Position numbers and translations under genes: made by a program
In this document: piece after piece, positions 35,401-47,400 of the stretch
Layout: every line of letters begins with the position of its first letter
Position numbering within the stretch: position 1 is the stretch's first letter
Origin: Cryptomeria japonica
Lineage: Eukaryota > Streptophyta > Pinopsida > Cupressales > Cupressaceae
Assembly: GCF_030272615.1 (NCBI RefSeq)
Contig: NC_081410.1
Location: 125,801,640 to 125,865,639, forward strand
Length of the DNA: 64,000 nucleotides
Direction of reading: 5' to 3'
The notes under the pieces: generated by a model
Seen by the model: only the letters and a program-made list of their open reading frames with translations
Told to the model about the DNA's origin: nothing
Database searches by the model: none

Positions 35401-38400
35401 AAGCGGTAAAACAAAAGTGTCCCTACAGCCTTACACTAAACTAGTTCGATAATTCCAAGCATGATATTTATCAATACTATGTGAATATTACTTAACAATA
35501 TTTATTATTGATTGTATTTAAAAATAAACTAATATTTAATGTGTTTATTTAATAATTACTGTGAATATTACTTAACATAATTATTATTGATGGTAATTAT
35601 AAATGCAAAATAATAATTATTGTGAATGTTATTTAACAGTGACAAATAAATAATTAATTTAGATCCTCTACAAATAAAGCGTAAACACCCAAAATTTTAA
35701 ATGTTCATATGAAAAATAGATAAAGCACGTATATATATATATTATATTTAAAGTGACTAATCGGCCCACTCACCCCTTAACCCATTCAGAGAGCCTAGCC
35801 CTCATGGGCCAGAAGTTCAATAAAAATATTTTTCATCGGGTTTGGTTGAGTCTCCCAACTAGAGTGCCGGAGGGGGCCCCATCCCGCCTTCGCCCTACCA
35901 TTCCCCCATATGAAAACATGGATAAAGCATGTATATGTACATTATAGAAACTTAACATATCACATTTGTGTTCAGAATTCAATGTCAATGCTCAACATGC
36001 ACATTCATAATTCAGAATTCATTATCAATACTCAATATGCATTCATAATTGAAAATTCATTGTCAATATGCCAGCACTTGTTTGCATGTAGTTCATTGTT
36101 TCTTTCTAGTTGGAAGATATTTTGATAGTATTCCATTACTATTATGACCTATAACCGCTTTTTTATGCACTACCAAGTTTTGGGTGTTTGTGAAACTCAT
36201 TACCAAGCTGTTATTAATATTTCTGAGTGCTTTTGGCTATGATTCAGACCTGTTTACCTTTCATATGAGTGAAAATTACCTAATCAAAATTACCTCCCAA
36301 AAATTTATTAAATGTCTGATCTGTAAATATAATGCAATATGCCTTCCAAAATGTGGGCAACCAATAGATTCGAATATGTAATAACCTATTTACTGAAACA
36401 AACTGAACAAAAATGGCAACCATCAATATTTTACTTTCAAAATATAGTACTATTGCTGAGGTTTGGGGAGCACAATAAGAAATAAAAAATGTTTTTTAAG
36501 CATTTTAGCTTTTTTTTTTCTTAAATGTGCTGGGAAAAGGGGGTGGCTCGCTGCCCCTGAGACGGTTAGGGGACGTCGCAAGCGTCCCCAATTGTGTAGG
36601 GGATGGGGGGGCCCCTTTGAGAATTGCTGCCATCCCCAAGTTTTCGGGATGTTTCCCACTTATTTTGCAATTTTGGGGATGGCAGGGGGACGTCCCGTAG
36701 CTATCCTCAAGTCCCCAAAACTTAATAGTGGAACTAGATAGGTAATACTCCTATATTCAGACCAACAATAATTTTATGTGAAGGGGACTTAATAGTGGAA
36801 CTAGATAGGTAACACTCGTATTCAGATCAACAACAATTTTAATTCCATTTCCATTGTTCATAATTTCCAAAACCTACAAAAAATGTATGATGGCATTTTG
36901 GGTTTCAACTTCGCTTAATTTTGAAAAAAGTGACATTATAGATAATTACATTGAAAAATAAATTGAATGAATGATTCAATAATTGGATAATTACATTGAA
37001 TGATATACACACGTATATATAGAGGTTACAAGACGATGTTCTATAAATAGAACTAGTCGTTAAAGTGAAATCAAGTAAGCTAAAAAACTTAAAAAACTAA
37101 ATATAGCTTAAAAGGCTAAATAATAAAAAGCTAAATAAGTCGACTAAAAAGCTAAATAGCTAAATAAGTTGACAACTAAGATGACTGCTAAAAATAGAAA
37201 ATGACCATTATAGAAGATATTAATATTATTTTAACACCCTCCCTAATGGTCATCGTACTCAATACCCTACAAAAGACACTGCAGGTGTTATGATCACAAA
37301 TGCAAAGACCATCTGTTGCTACGAAGTCCCTTTCAAGATCTGTAGAATGTAAATGACCAAGAGTACCAAAAGCCATCCAAATTAGAGATTTGGCACACAC
37401 GAATTATTGAAGCTTGAAACCATGATTTTGATGATAAAATCAGCAAACCTTTTTGCAGAAGAGTACCAACTCCAAAATTGACTGTAAGATACCACGGTTG
37501 TAGATGTTCGCCCTAGCAGGTGCGACCAAAACCGATTGCAAAAAAGCTTGATTTTTGAGGAGAAAAATCGATCAAAACCAAAGAACTTCACGAATCGCAT
37601 AGCCCACGCGAACTTCGCGTATTACAGATGATTTTTGAGGAAAAAATCGTAAAAATCAGCAAACAATTTTTGAACAAAAAAATTATGAAAACCTAGAAAT
37701 CCCACGCAAGCTTTGCGGATGTCAGACAATAATTTTTAAGGACAAAATTCTAAACCTTGTGAACAATTTTTGAGGAAAAAAAATGTGAAAACCAACCCAT
37801 GAATTTTTGTGGAATAAATGATAAAATTCTAAACCCATGAATGTCAGACAATAATTTTTGAGGATAAAATTCTAAACCTTGTGAACAATTTTTGAGGAAA
37901 AAAAATGTGAAAACCAACCCATGAATTTTTGTGGAATAAATGATAAAACCGATAGACAATTTTTTTAGGAAAAAATCGTGAAAACCTTGGGACCTGTAAG
38001 ACAAGGTTTGGCCTAAATCAATCTGATAAAGGTAAGGATATTCAGATATCGTGAACATGCACTGTTTCCAGGGGTTGTGGCAGTTGTTGAACTTTTGATT
38101 GTGTTCCAACATGATGTTGGTCAAAGATGACATCACGAAAATGGAGGTTGATCGAGGTCAACAAAGTGAAAGCAAGAGACAAAAGAATCTGATTTAAAAA
38201 AAATCAGAATAGAAGCATCTGTTGAAAAAACTGAAACCCTTTAGGAGAATTCTGGCACGAATTCCAAGGTGCGAATTTTGAGGTTTGGAAGAAACCCAGA
38301 AATTAAAATTTTCTGCAAACTCAAAACCTGAAATTAAAGTGACGGCACCAATACCCAAATTGAATACGTACCTAGAAGTGGAGTTTTTGTCATCCACTGA

Positions 38401-41400
38401 TCTTGCCCAATCTGAGTTAGTATTACCAATCAGCTTTGGATCATTGCACCTGCTATACAGAATGCCATAGTCGAAGTGCCTTTCACATATCACGATACTC
38501 GCTTCGCTGCAATCCAATGATCAGCTTTTGGGGTGGTCATGAAGCGAGAGATGTAGCTGACAACAAAACTGATGTCAGGTCTAGTGGCAGTGAGATAGAT
38601 GAGGCTGCCTACTAGTTGCCTGAATTCTATTTCATCTACTGTAGGTGAATTAGACTTGGCTGATAACTTTAGCCCTTTCTCCATAGATGTGGAAGCAGGT
38701 TTACAATCCTGCATTTGAAACATGTCAAGCAAATTGCGGGCATACTTGGATTGTTAGATAAAGATACTGCCATCAGTCTTCCATACTTCGACACCTAAGC
38801 AATAATGGAGAAGCCCCAAATCTGTCATGTCAAAAGCTTGGCACAAGTCTTGTTTAATGGGTGTAATCAAATGTGTGGAATTGCCAGTAATGATCAAGTC
38901 ATCCACGTAGAGAACAAGAAAAAGGATATCATCACTAGAGAGTTTGACATACAGATTAGTGTTGGAGGGACTGCGTTGAAAACCATGTTCAACCAAATAT
39001 TGATCAATCTTGAAGTACCAAGCCCGAGGGGCTTGCTTCAGGCCATAGAGAGCTTTTACCAATTTGCAAACCTGATGTTCCTTACCAAGAACTGTGAAGC
39101 CAGGAGGTTGAGTCATATAAACTTATTCCTGCAAGTCACCATTGAGGAATGTACTCTTAACATCCATCTGATGAAGTTTCCATTCAAACTGAGTTGCAAT
39201 GGCGAGAAGAAGACGCATTGTACTCATCTTGGCAATGGGAGCAAAAGTCTCCTTGTAGTCAATGCCCTCCTGCTGTGTAAAACCCCGAGCAACTAATTTG
39301 GCCTTGTACTTGTCCAAAGTACCATTTGCATGAAACTTGACTTTGTAAACCCATTTACAACTGATAGGTTTCTTCGCAGGAGGCAAATCAGAAAGAGCCC
39401 AAGTGTTATTCTTCAGAAGACTATGGTATTCTTGTTAAAATAATATTAATATCTTCTATAATGATCATCTTCTATTTTTAGCAGTCATCTTAGTTGTCGA
39501 CTTATTTAGCTATTTAGCTTTTTAGTCGACTTATTTAGCTTGTTAAGTTAGCTTTTTATTATTTAGCCTTTTAAGCTATATTTAGCTTTTTAATCTTTTT
39601 AGCTTATAGTTCTATTTATAGAACATTGTCTATTTATAGCCTTTTAAGCTATATTTAGCTTATTAATCAGAGCATGGAATCTAAAATTTCGATTTTTTTT
39701 TGAAATTTTTATAGAAGAGATTTTTTTAAAACTGTTTTTTTTTCAAAAAAAAAAAGAGTAAGTTCTTTTTCTCTTCCTAGGCAGATTTTTTTTTGCATGT
39801 TGAAATTTTTTCTAGGGTTTCTACAATTTTTGAGTAGGGTTTTGACCCTTCAATTCAAGTCGAAATTCTATTTTGGTTTTAGATTGTTGGTGGGTTTTTT
39901 GAGAGCTTTTCTGGGTTGGTCTCAAATTTTTCTAGGTGCCTCATTTTTGGTGCCTCGAATTTGCCTTGGAATTTACAAATAGTCTTGCGATTTTTGCTAA
40001 TTTTGTGAATGTCGGGAATTTTGGTGTCTTTGGGCACTGTTTATGCTATACATCTGACCTAGGGTTTTGCTATTTTTTTTATATAAAAAAATCAGTTATA
40101 AAAATTTGACATTTCAGTCTTCCAGGAAATTTGGTTTTCTGGGTTTGTCAAAAAATCTTTTGGGTTTTCCAAAATTTATGCCTTGGATTTCATGCCAGCA
40201 GACATTCCTTGAGATCTGTGCCCATTTTTTTCTGATTATTTTTTTGTTCCCTAGGGTTTGCAGGAAATTTTGATTTTTTGGGTTTTTCAACAAACCTAAA
40301 AATTTGTGCATTGGGATTCGTGCCTCAAATTCCATTCCAAGATTTCAGTTTTCTTGTGTAGTTCATTCTATTATGTTTTTATAATCAAAATTCTTTCGTC
40401 TCTTGCCTTCACAAGGTTGACCTTGCTCAACCTCGGTTTTCGTGATGGCGTCTTTGACCAACATCATGTTGGAACAGATTGTTCTTGGCAAGGTTCCTCG
40501 TCCTATAGCAGCAGGTGAAGATCAAGACAAACATGATACGAAGAATCGAGAGGTTGTCATGCTTATCAAACTCTCAGTTACAAATGATCAACTCCCTCTG
40601 GTGCCTTTAGGTAAAACAACTACGAAGATCGGGGATCTTTTGAAGGATCTTTATGAAATGTTTGAAGGATCTTTTTGAAGAATATGCTGTTTTCTATCAT
40701 GATGGATGAGAAGTCTTCTATCCAAGCACATCTCACGAAGATCAAGGAGATCCGTAACCAGTTGGAAGCTATAGGCCGAACCATTGTGGAAGAGGATATG
40801 GTAGTGATCACACTGAAAAGCCTTCCGAGATCGTATGAGCATTTCATTGATACTCTCAATATCTCATCTACTAGTGTTGATTTGAAGTTTCGTGATCTCT
40901 GCAACAAGCTTCTATAGTAGGATCGATGGAAGCAGCAGTTTGGAAGCAACGCTAGTTCGTCCACTGAACAAGCCTTCACAACTACACTTTTGGATAAGAA
41001 CAAGGGTAAAGGTCAGTCCTTCCAGCAGAAGGGGCAAGGTTAATACTCACAGTCGTTAATACTTACAATCTTCAAAGAAGAAAAGTGTACAATGTAACTA
41101 TTGTCACCAGTTTGGCCATATGAAGAAAGATTGCAGGAAATTGTTGGCATCTGTTGAAGAGCATTCTGGAGAGAAGGAGTCAGCCTTCTATGCTTTGTGA
41201 TAAGCAAATTTCCTGTTTGGTTGGTTTTCACTTTATTTTTTCCTCAAAAATTGTTCGCAGGGTTTCAAATTTTTTCCTTAAAAATTATTATCTGTCATCC
41301 GCAAAGCTTGTGTGGGATTTCTAGGTTTTCATAATTTTTTCTTCAAAAATTGTTTGCTGGTTTTTATGATTTTTTCCTCAAAAATCATCTGTAATATGTG

Positions 41401-44400
41401 AAGTTCGCGTGGGATTTGTGATACGCGGAGTTCTTTGGTTTTGATTGATTTTTCTCCTAAAAAATTGAGCTTTGTTGCAGTTAGTTTGGGTCGCACCTGC
41501 TAGGGCGAACATCTGCAACCGGGGTATCTTGCAGTCAGTTTTGGAGTTGGTACTCTTTTGCAAAAGGGTTTGCTGATGTTTTTCCTCAAAATCATGGTTT
41601 CAGGCTTCAATAATTCGTGTGTGCTAGATCTCTAATTCGCGTGTGAAGGCTACATTAGCTTGGATGGCTTTTGGTACTCTTGGTCATTTACATTCTGCAA
41701 ATCTTGGGAGGGTCTCCGTAGCAAGAGATGGTCTTTGCATTTGTGATCATAACACCTGCAGTGTCTTCTGTAGGGTATTGAGTACGATGACCATTAGGGA
41801 GGGTGTTAAAATAATATTAATATCTTCTATAATGGTCATCTTCTATTTTTAGTAGTCATCTTAGTTGTCGACTTATTTAGCTATTTAGCTTTTTAGTCAA
41901 CTTATTTAGCTTGTTAAGTTAGCTTTTTATTATTTAGCCTTTTAGGCTATATTTAGCTTGTTAATATTTTTAGCTTATTTGATTTCACTTTAATGACTAG
42001 TTCTATTTATAGATCATCGTCTTGTAACCTCTATATATATGTGTGTATATCGTTCAATGTAATTATCCGATTATTGAATCATTCATTCAATTTATTTTTC
42101 AATTCTGTCTCCATAGCCTTTTCCCACTCAAGAATGCCTTTAGCCTCTGAATACGTCTGGGGCTCACAGATGCTGTGGATGTTGGCCATAAGTGCAAGGT
42201 TTACTTTATTCTGTTGCTTTCTCTTGCAGCGAACTGATCTATCCTCCAGAAGCTCATCATTACGAAGATCTCCTATTGTCTTGGCCCACCATTTAGGCTT
42301 GAGGGTAGAAGTACCAACATCTATCTTGAGGAAAATCAGGTGGTGCTATATCATGATTGATAGAATCCTCATCTTTAGAGTCAATGCTTTGAAGCCCTCC
42401 CATAATGGGAACCAAGAGGAAGATGAACACCAACATCAGAAGTCTTCACATACTGAGTTGCAAGACTAGGAGTAGTAGAAGGCATGAATGGACTGATAGT
42501 CTCATCAACCACAACATCACGACTGAAGATGAGACGATCTGTCTCCACATCAATCAACTTGTAGGCCTTGTGGTTGTCGTTGTAACCAGTAAACATAAGT
42601 GTTTGGCTCTTTGAATCCAGCTTCCTGGTTGCGTTCATCCCATTTGTCTTGATCTTTTCCGACAGTGTCTGGATGTTGAGACGTGCCTAGAACAACGACA
42701 TCAAGCAAAAAACGAGGCATGGAAAACGATGCACCCAGAAAAATCCGATGACAACCTAGTTGAGCTCTCGAAAAAGCCACCCAAAATCTGTAATCAGAAT
42801 TTTTTTTCGAGTTGAAACAGAGGGTTAAAACCCTAGACAAATTCTCAGAAATCCTAGGCGGCCATTAAAGCTCAAAAAAATTGCAGAAAGCCGTCACGCG
42901 GTTTAAAAGATAGATAGGGCACGGAAATCGCGAGATCAATCTCGATTTTTCTGAAAAAATTGCGCGTGATGAGGGCAGAAAAACACGAAAAATGAAAAAC
43001 GCGACCCTGTCGAAAAAAACACCCCAACAAACTCTCGAATTCAAAAAAACTTTTGACGAAAACAGATGTGGGTAGGAAAAAGCAGACCCACGATGTAGGA
43101 AAAATATTCAGAAATTTTTTGGATGCAATCTTCACTAAAAATTTTAGAATTTTAAAATTGCTCCAAATTTTTTTAATCCTGCTTTGATACCATGTGAAAA
43201 TCAGAGATGATTCATTGGTAAAAACTTAGTTTACTAACTGAGGGAAGAGATGCATTTATATGAATTACAAAATATCTTAGCTATTAAAGAAATTAACTAC
43301 TTCTTACTACTTGTTACTGTAGACATTTAAGATGTCTAACCAAAGAAACGAGACTCGGACTCGGCTCGAACTTGGCAAGGCCGACCCAGACTTGAACTCG
43401 GGACTCGAAGTCAAACTCGGCTAGACTTGGGAAAGTGAAAAACTCAAGAAATTTAGAGATTTTTAAAGATTTAAAACTTGTTTCATGCACCCTTTATTGA
43501 ATACACCTTAAAGACACAATATCATCATCAAACTCGGCTCATTTGATTACATACACAAGTATACATCAATCACATAAGCATAAACACAAATTGTAGCTGA
43601 AGGAAATAACAAACATAGATATATAAATATTGTCAAATGTATACAATATTACAAAACTCATGGAATAAAAAATCCATGTCATCATATGATCTTTATCAAA
43701 TTTTCCATACAAATACCAAAGGTAAATACAACTACAAGCCTATGGCTCAGAGGAGCCTACACCCTCCGGCCCCAGCCCTCCGTGAAGGCGTCTAAGGTAG
43801 GTCCTAGATGATTCGATAGCCATAGGCGCTCCCCGTGACACCATGCCATGCTCACCAACATCAAGAACATCTGTGTCACTATCTGCCTCTGAATCTCTTG
43901 TCTCTACTCGTGCTCTCCGCTCCTCCTTTGCCATGGCTACAATGTCAGCCTCTATATCTACCTGTTCGATCCAATCAGTGTCAGACTCGGAGGTTAAATT
44001 TTCCCTACTTCTATCGACGCAGTTTCCCCCCATATTTTTCGACGGGGGTTTGGGGGCAGCGCCCCCAAGGTCCCTGTCAAGGGATCAGGTTGCGAGGCCA
44101 AAAAGACTTGTTATTTAATAAAGGTGTTGGATGTTATTTTTCTATTGGCTGACATGTTGTAACCCAAATTTTTCTCATTCTCAGGCGGAGGTTGTAGTGA
44201 ACAAAGACAGGATCATTCATTTAAAAAAAACTTTTTAAATGTTTTTTTTTGTCATTTAATTTAACCCAGTCGGCGGTCGAGTTTCAGGCATTGGACTCGC
44301 CGAGTTTGGCGATTTTGCCTCTTGGACTCGGTCGTGTCCGAGTTCGAGCTCTGTAGACTCGGGAGGCATGACTCTAACCCAGACTCGCCGAGTTTGGGCG

Positions 44401-47400
44401 AGTCTGGGCGATTCTTGTTTCTCTGTCTAACAGTCGGTTACATTATTGACCATTAACATTAATAATATAAAATACTATTCTAACGCACGCAATGTCTGGT
44501 ATGCAACATACTTATATGTGGTGAGAGGTGTATAATTTATTAATTAGGGATAAAATGTTGAATAATTGAATGGATTGTGGATTCATCATATGAAGTAAAT
44601 AGCTTATGGAATGAAATCTGTTGTGTATTGTCTAATTGATATTTTTGTATTTCAGTTTCATGTATTTCTTCTAATTTATTATTGATTCAGATCCTAAAGA
44701 AAGTGCCTACATCAATTCTACACATCATATTTTTCATGTTAGGATGATCAGCTACCTGCTTGTTTTAGTAAACTAATCAAAATATATTTCCATTTAACAT
44801 CCCTTCTTAATTTATTCCTAGTCTCCAGTAGCTTTAGTTCCAAGCTTGGATGTACTGAATGTTCAACATACACAGGGTCACTTAAGAACCTTAACATTTA
44901 GTTTTTATTTAGTTTTTAATAGGACTAATAATTTTCCAGGTTTGTCTTCTGAGTTATGCTGATCCTCTGGATTTCTAAATACATTTTAGTAGATTATCCT
45001 TTGACAGGGATGCTTCTGATCGAGAACTAGGAACTTTTGCTGAGTTTCTTATATATTTTAGTAGATTGCCCTCTGACAGATTATTAGGATTAATCTCTCA
45101 TGTCAATATACTAGCTAATGATTATATTCCAGATGTGAGAACATACCTGATTTTATCTTTCTACAGGTTGCAAAGTTACTTGAATGCAAACCTTCACGCA
45201 TTCGCCTCATTTATCATGATAGGGAGCTTACACAGGATTCATTGGTATCTAACTATAATAGGCTTTTTCTGGTGGCTTGTATTTGAGCAGGTTTTTCTTT
45301 TATTTTTTTCTACCAATGTAATTATCAATTATCTGTATAAGTCTTTCATTCATGTGCTACAGGTCCTTTGGCATTGTGATGTAACTGGTGAAAGTCCCAT
45401 ATGTGCTTCAGTAAGTTCTGTCCTTTCATATATAGTCCTGGTAACTGCATTTCTGATGGTCAAAAAACAATAGCCTTGGTAGCCCTTGGTACTTTCTTAA
45501 TAGACTTTTGCAATGCATACTGCATATCGATTGTACTGGATTCTTGCAATGTTTACTGCATATACTGCATATTGATTGAACTGGATTATAAATGCTTAAA
45601 TTTTGAATGTTTAGGTTAATGCAGTAGACCACAATATAAAAGTGATGGATGAACAGCAGCTACCGGGTATTTTGATTTCAAAGAACACACAGGTTCGTAT
45701 GTGTTGTGTGTAAAATCCTCCTAGGTTTCTGTAAATGTTGCTTTGTAACTCAAATTTTACTCTACTGCAATTGTCTTGTTTTTGGAACAGATTTATGACA
45801 TTCTCTTTGAGTTGGCAAACACTACTAATATTGGTGTTCGAGAAGTGAGTTTTTTATTTGAGCCATCTTTCTCTCAATGCACACCAAACACAACTACTCG
45901 GTTATTTATTTTAGTTGCATTTAGATCCAGATTTTGATTTAGGGTATTTGAATTCATTTTTGCAGGGTGCAAATGGCCTGCTAGCATTGCTACCAACACA
46001 TCCTGTTCTGCTGGCAGATTTTAAGGTGTGCCATTTATCTAGCTGTGCATCTAGTTAATTATCTGAAAGGCATTTGAACTTTTTAGTTGTTTTTCAATGT
46101 TCGGGGGAAAAAATAGAGAGATTATATTGCATTGTGTAACCCATTCAATGCTTCCGTTTCTCCATTTCTAGTTCTGTTTTAACAATACATTTATGTTAGG
46201 GCTTGCATCAAAGAAATAAAACTGAAGCTCAGGAGCTATTACAAACACAATTTGCTGCTAACTCACACCTTCTTTACACTTTACAGGTCACTTCTATCTC
46301 TCTTTTGTATGGTTACTTTTATTTATATTTATACTATTCATATTTGGTTCCATTTGCTTTGCTTGTTTCAAGAGACTATAGTTATCCTTTATTGTAATAT
46401 AATTTTGTTTTTCATTAAATTTTTTCTTCACCTGGAGATGATCTTCGTTTAACTCCACAGTTGTATTTTATGTATTTGAATTAAGTGATGGGTTTTCTTG
46501 TGCTTTATAGATGGCGTTGGCATTTTGTATGGGGCTGTGTTGTAGTTAAGATTGATAATAATTGTAAGCATCCCTGAAGTGGCTGTATGACTTGTGCAGA
46601 TTCTAGATGGTATTGTCATGCCTGTAACCCATTCCTCCGATGAACATACACTTGATTTCCGTAAATGCTTTCTGAAATATGGAGGATTACAGTGAGTTTC
46701 TCTCTTATGTTCTGTCTAATATGATAGAAATACATTACTTGTTTAGAGTGAATATTTTTCTCTTATTAGTAATGAATTGCAGAGTTATGGGTAATATGAA
46801 TCTTCTGAATTTATATTGGTGATAGGCTTTAGTGTTAGCTTGAAAGTAGATCGAAGACTTTAAACAAAGCAAATTTGTTTGCTCTTTCATTTTGATTTTT
46901 CTTTTTTTCTTGAGTGTTTATGAATAATTTCTGTTACCCCTTTTACTATAATTTTTCATATGATTCTTTGTTGTTTACACGAACTTCCCACCACATGAAA
47001 TAAAATGAACTAGTCTGAAGTATCCATCAGATGCTATGTTTTTGTACAGTGGCCAAAAGCTGTACAGATATTGTTACAACATTTTCCTCTTCACATTTAA
47101 GCTACATTATACACTCAAATGAGAAAGCTTTCCTTTCCACTTTTATTCAGTGAATTGCCTATGTTTGCTTCCATGAAATGAAATATTTTAGGTAGTGTTC
47201 TATTTCATATCTATAAAAGCTAGATGATTTGACAAGCTTAATTTATCATTTAATGTAACAAAATTATGCATTTTGCATAATTTTACCATCTTTGGCTTCT
47301 GTCATACTGTGGATTTGTATTCCTTCAATTTGCTTCTCAGATCCAGGATGATTTTCTAGATGTCAAGCATTTTAATTTTTGATATTTTATGCAGATACGT

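Larger units (their letters stand above)
30824..36721. mobile_element. composite insertion in the 5' LTR of element E
   Basis: Both ends are rich in GGGGAC/GTCCCC motifs (30830-30935 and 36535-36720), unlike anything between them, as in DNA transposons with subterminal repeats. CTTGAG occurs near both ends in opposite orientation, but a long TIR could not be aligned. Roughly 100 bases of LTR are missing at the site. Inside lie a 105-bp direct repeat pair, a TGTAATGTCCC segment and a complete hAT element. Confidence 0.45.
24045..36767 (-). mobile_element. copia retrotransposon E (minus strand), heavily nested
   Basis: The left (3') LTR is 24045-24357 and the right (5') LTR starts at 30637 and ends at 36767, interrupted by a 5.9-kb block. 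Ends read TGTTGGT... and ...AAATCTTACA on the minus strand. A purine tract (GGGGAAGGGGGAGGG, minus) borders the 3' LTR, and TGGTATAAGAGCAAGT (30621-30636, minus) is the primer site. Gag, integrase, RT and RNase H remnants lie in copia order between them. ATAAT duplications flank the whole element. A solo LTR (24414-25272) has inserted near the 3' end. Confidence 0.85.
39433..42101 (+). mobile_element. gag-only copia element B (non-autonomous), plus strand
   Basis: 2,669 bp with perfect 5-bp target duplications. Order: 5' LTR, degenerate primer site (ATCAGAGCATGG near 39665), leader, gag, 3' domain, purine tract ATTAGGGAGGG (41793-41803), 3' LTR. There is no protease, integrase, RT or RNase H, and nothing suggests recent deletion scars, so it must have been mobilised in trans. 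The 5' and 3' LTRs differ at only a few of the first 190 bases, but the 5' LTR has lost about 100 bases at its 3' end. Confidence 0.85.
38346..44485 (-). mobile_element. copia element A (mosaic), minus strand, interrupted by B and a hAT-like element
   Basis: From right to left: 5' LTR (43193-44485, broken by the element at 43342-44425), primer site TGGTATCAAAGCAGG (43178-43192, minus), leader, a truncated gag start fused to the integrase C terminus (42381-42840), then, after element B, RT and RNase H, ending in fragment D. Gag core, protease and most of integrase are missing. The terminal LTRs at 36952 and 43193 are of different families, so this is a recombination product, not one ancestral insertion. 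Confidence 0.65.

Noticed and set aside
36463..36741. ORFs on both strands in the GC-rich stretch
   Set aside because: Composition effect of GGGGAC/GTCCCC repeats at an element end.
45066..45473. 135-residue ORF covering exons 14 and 15
   Set aside because: Reads through introns and in part in the wrong frame; splice sites and homology support separate exons.
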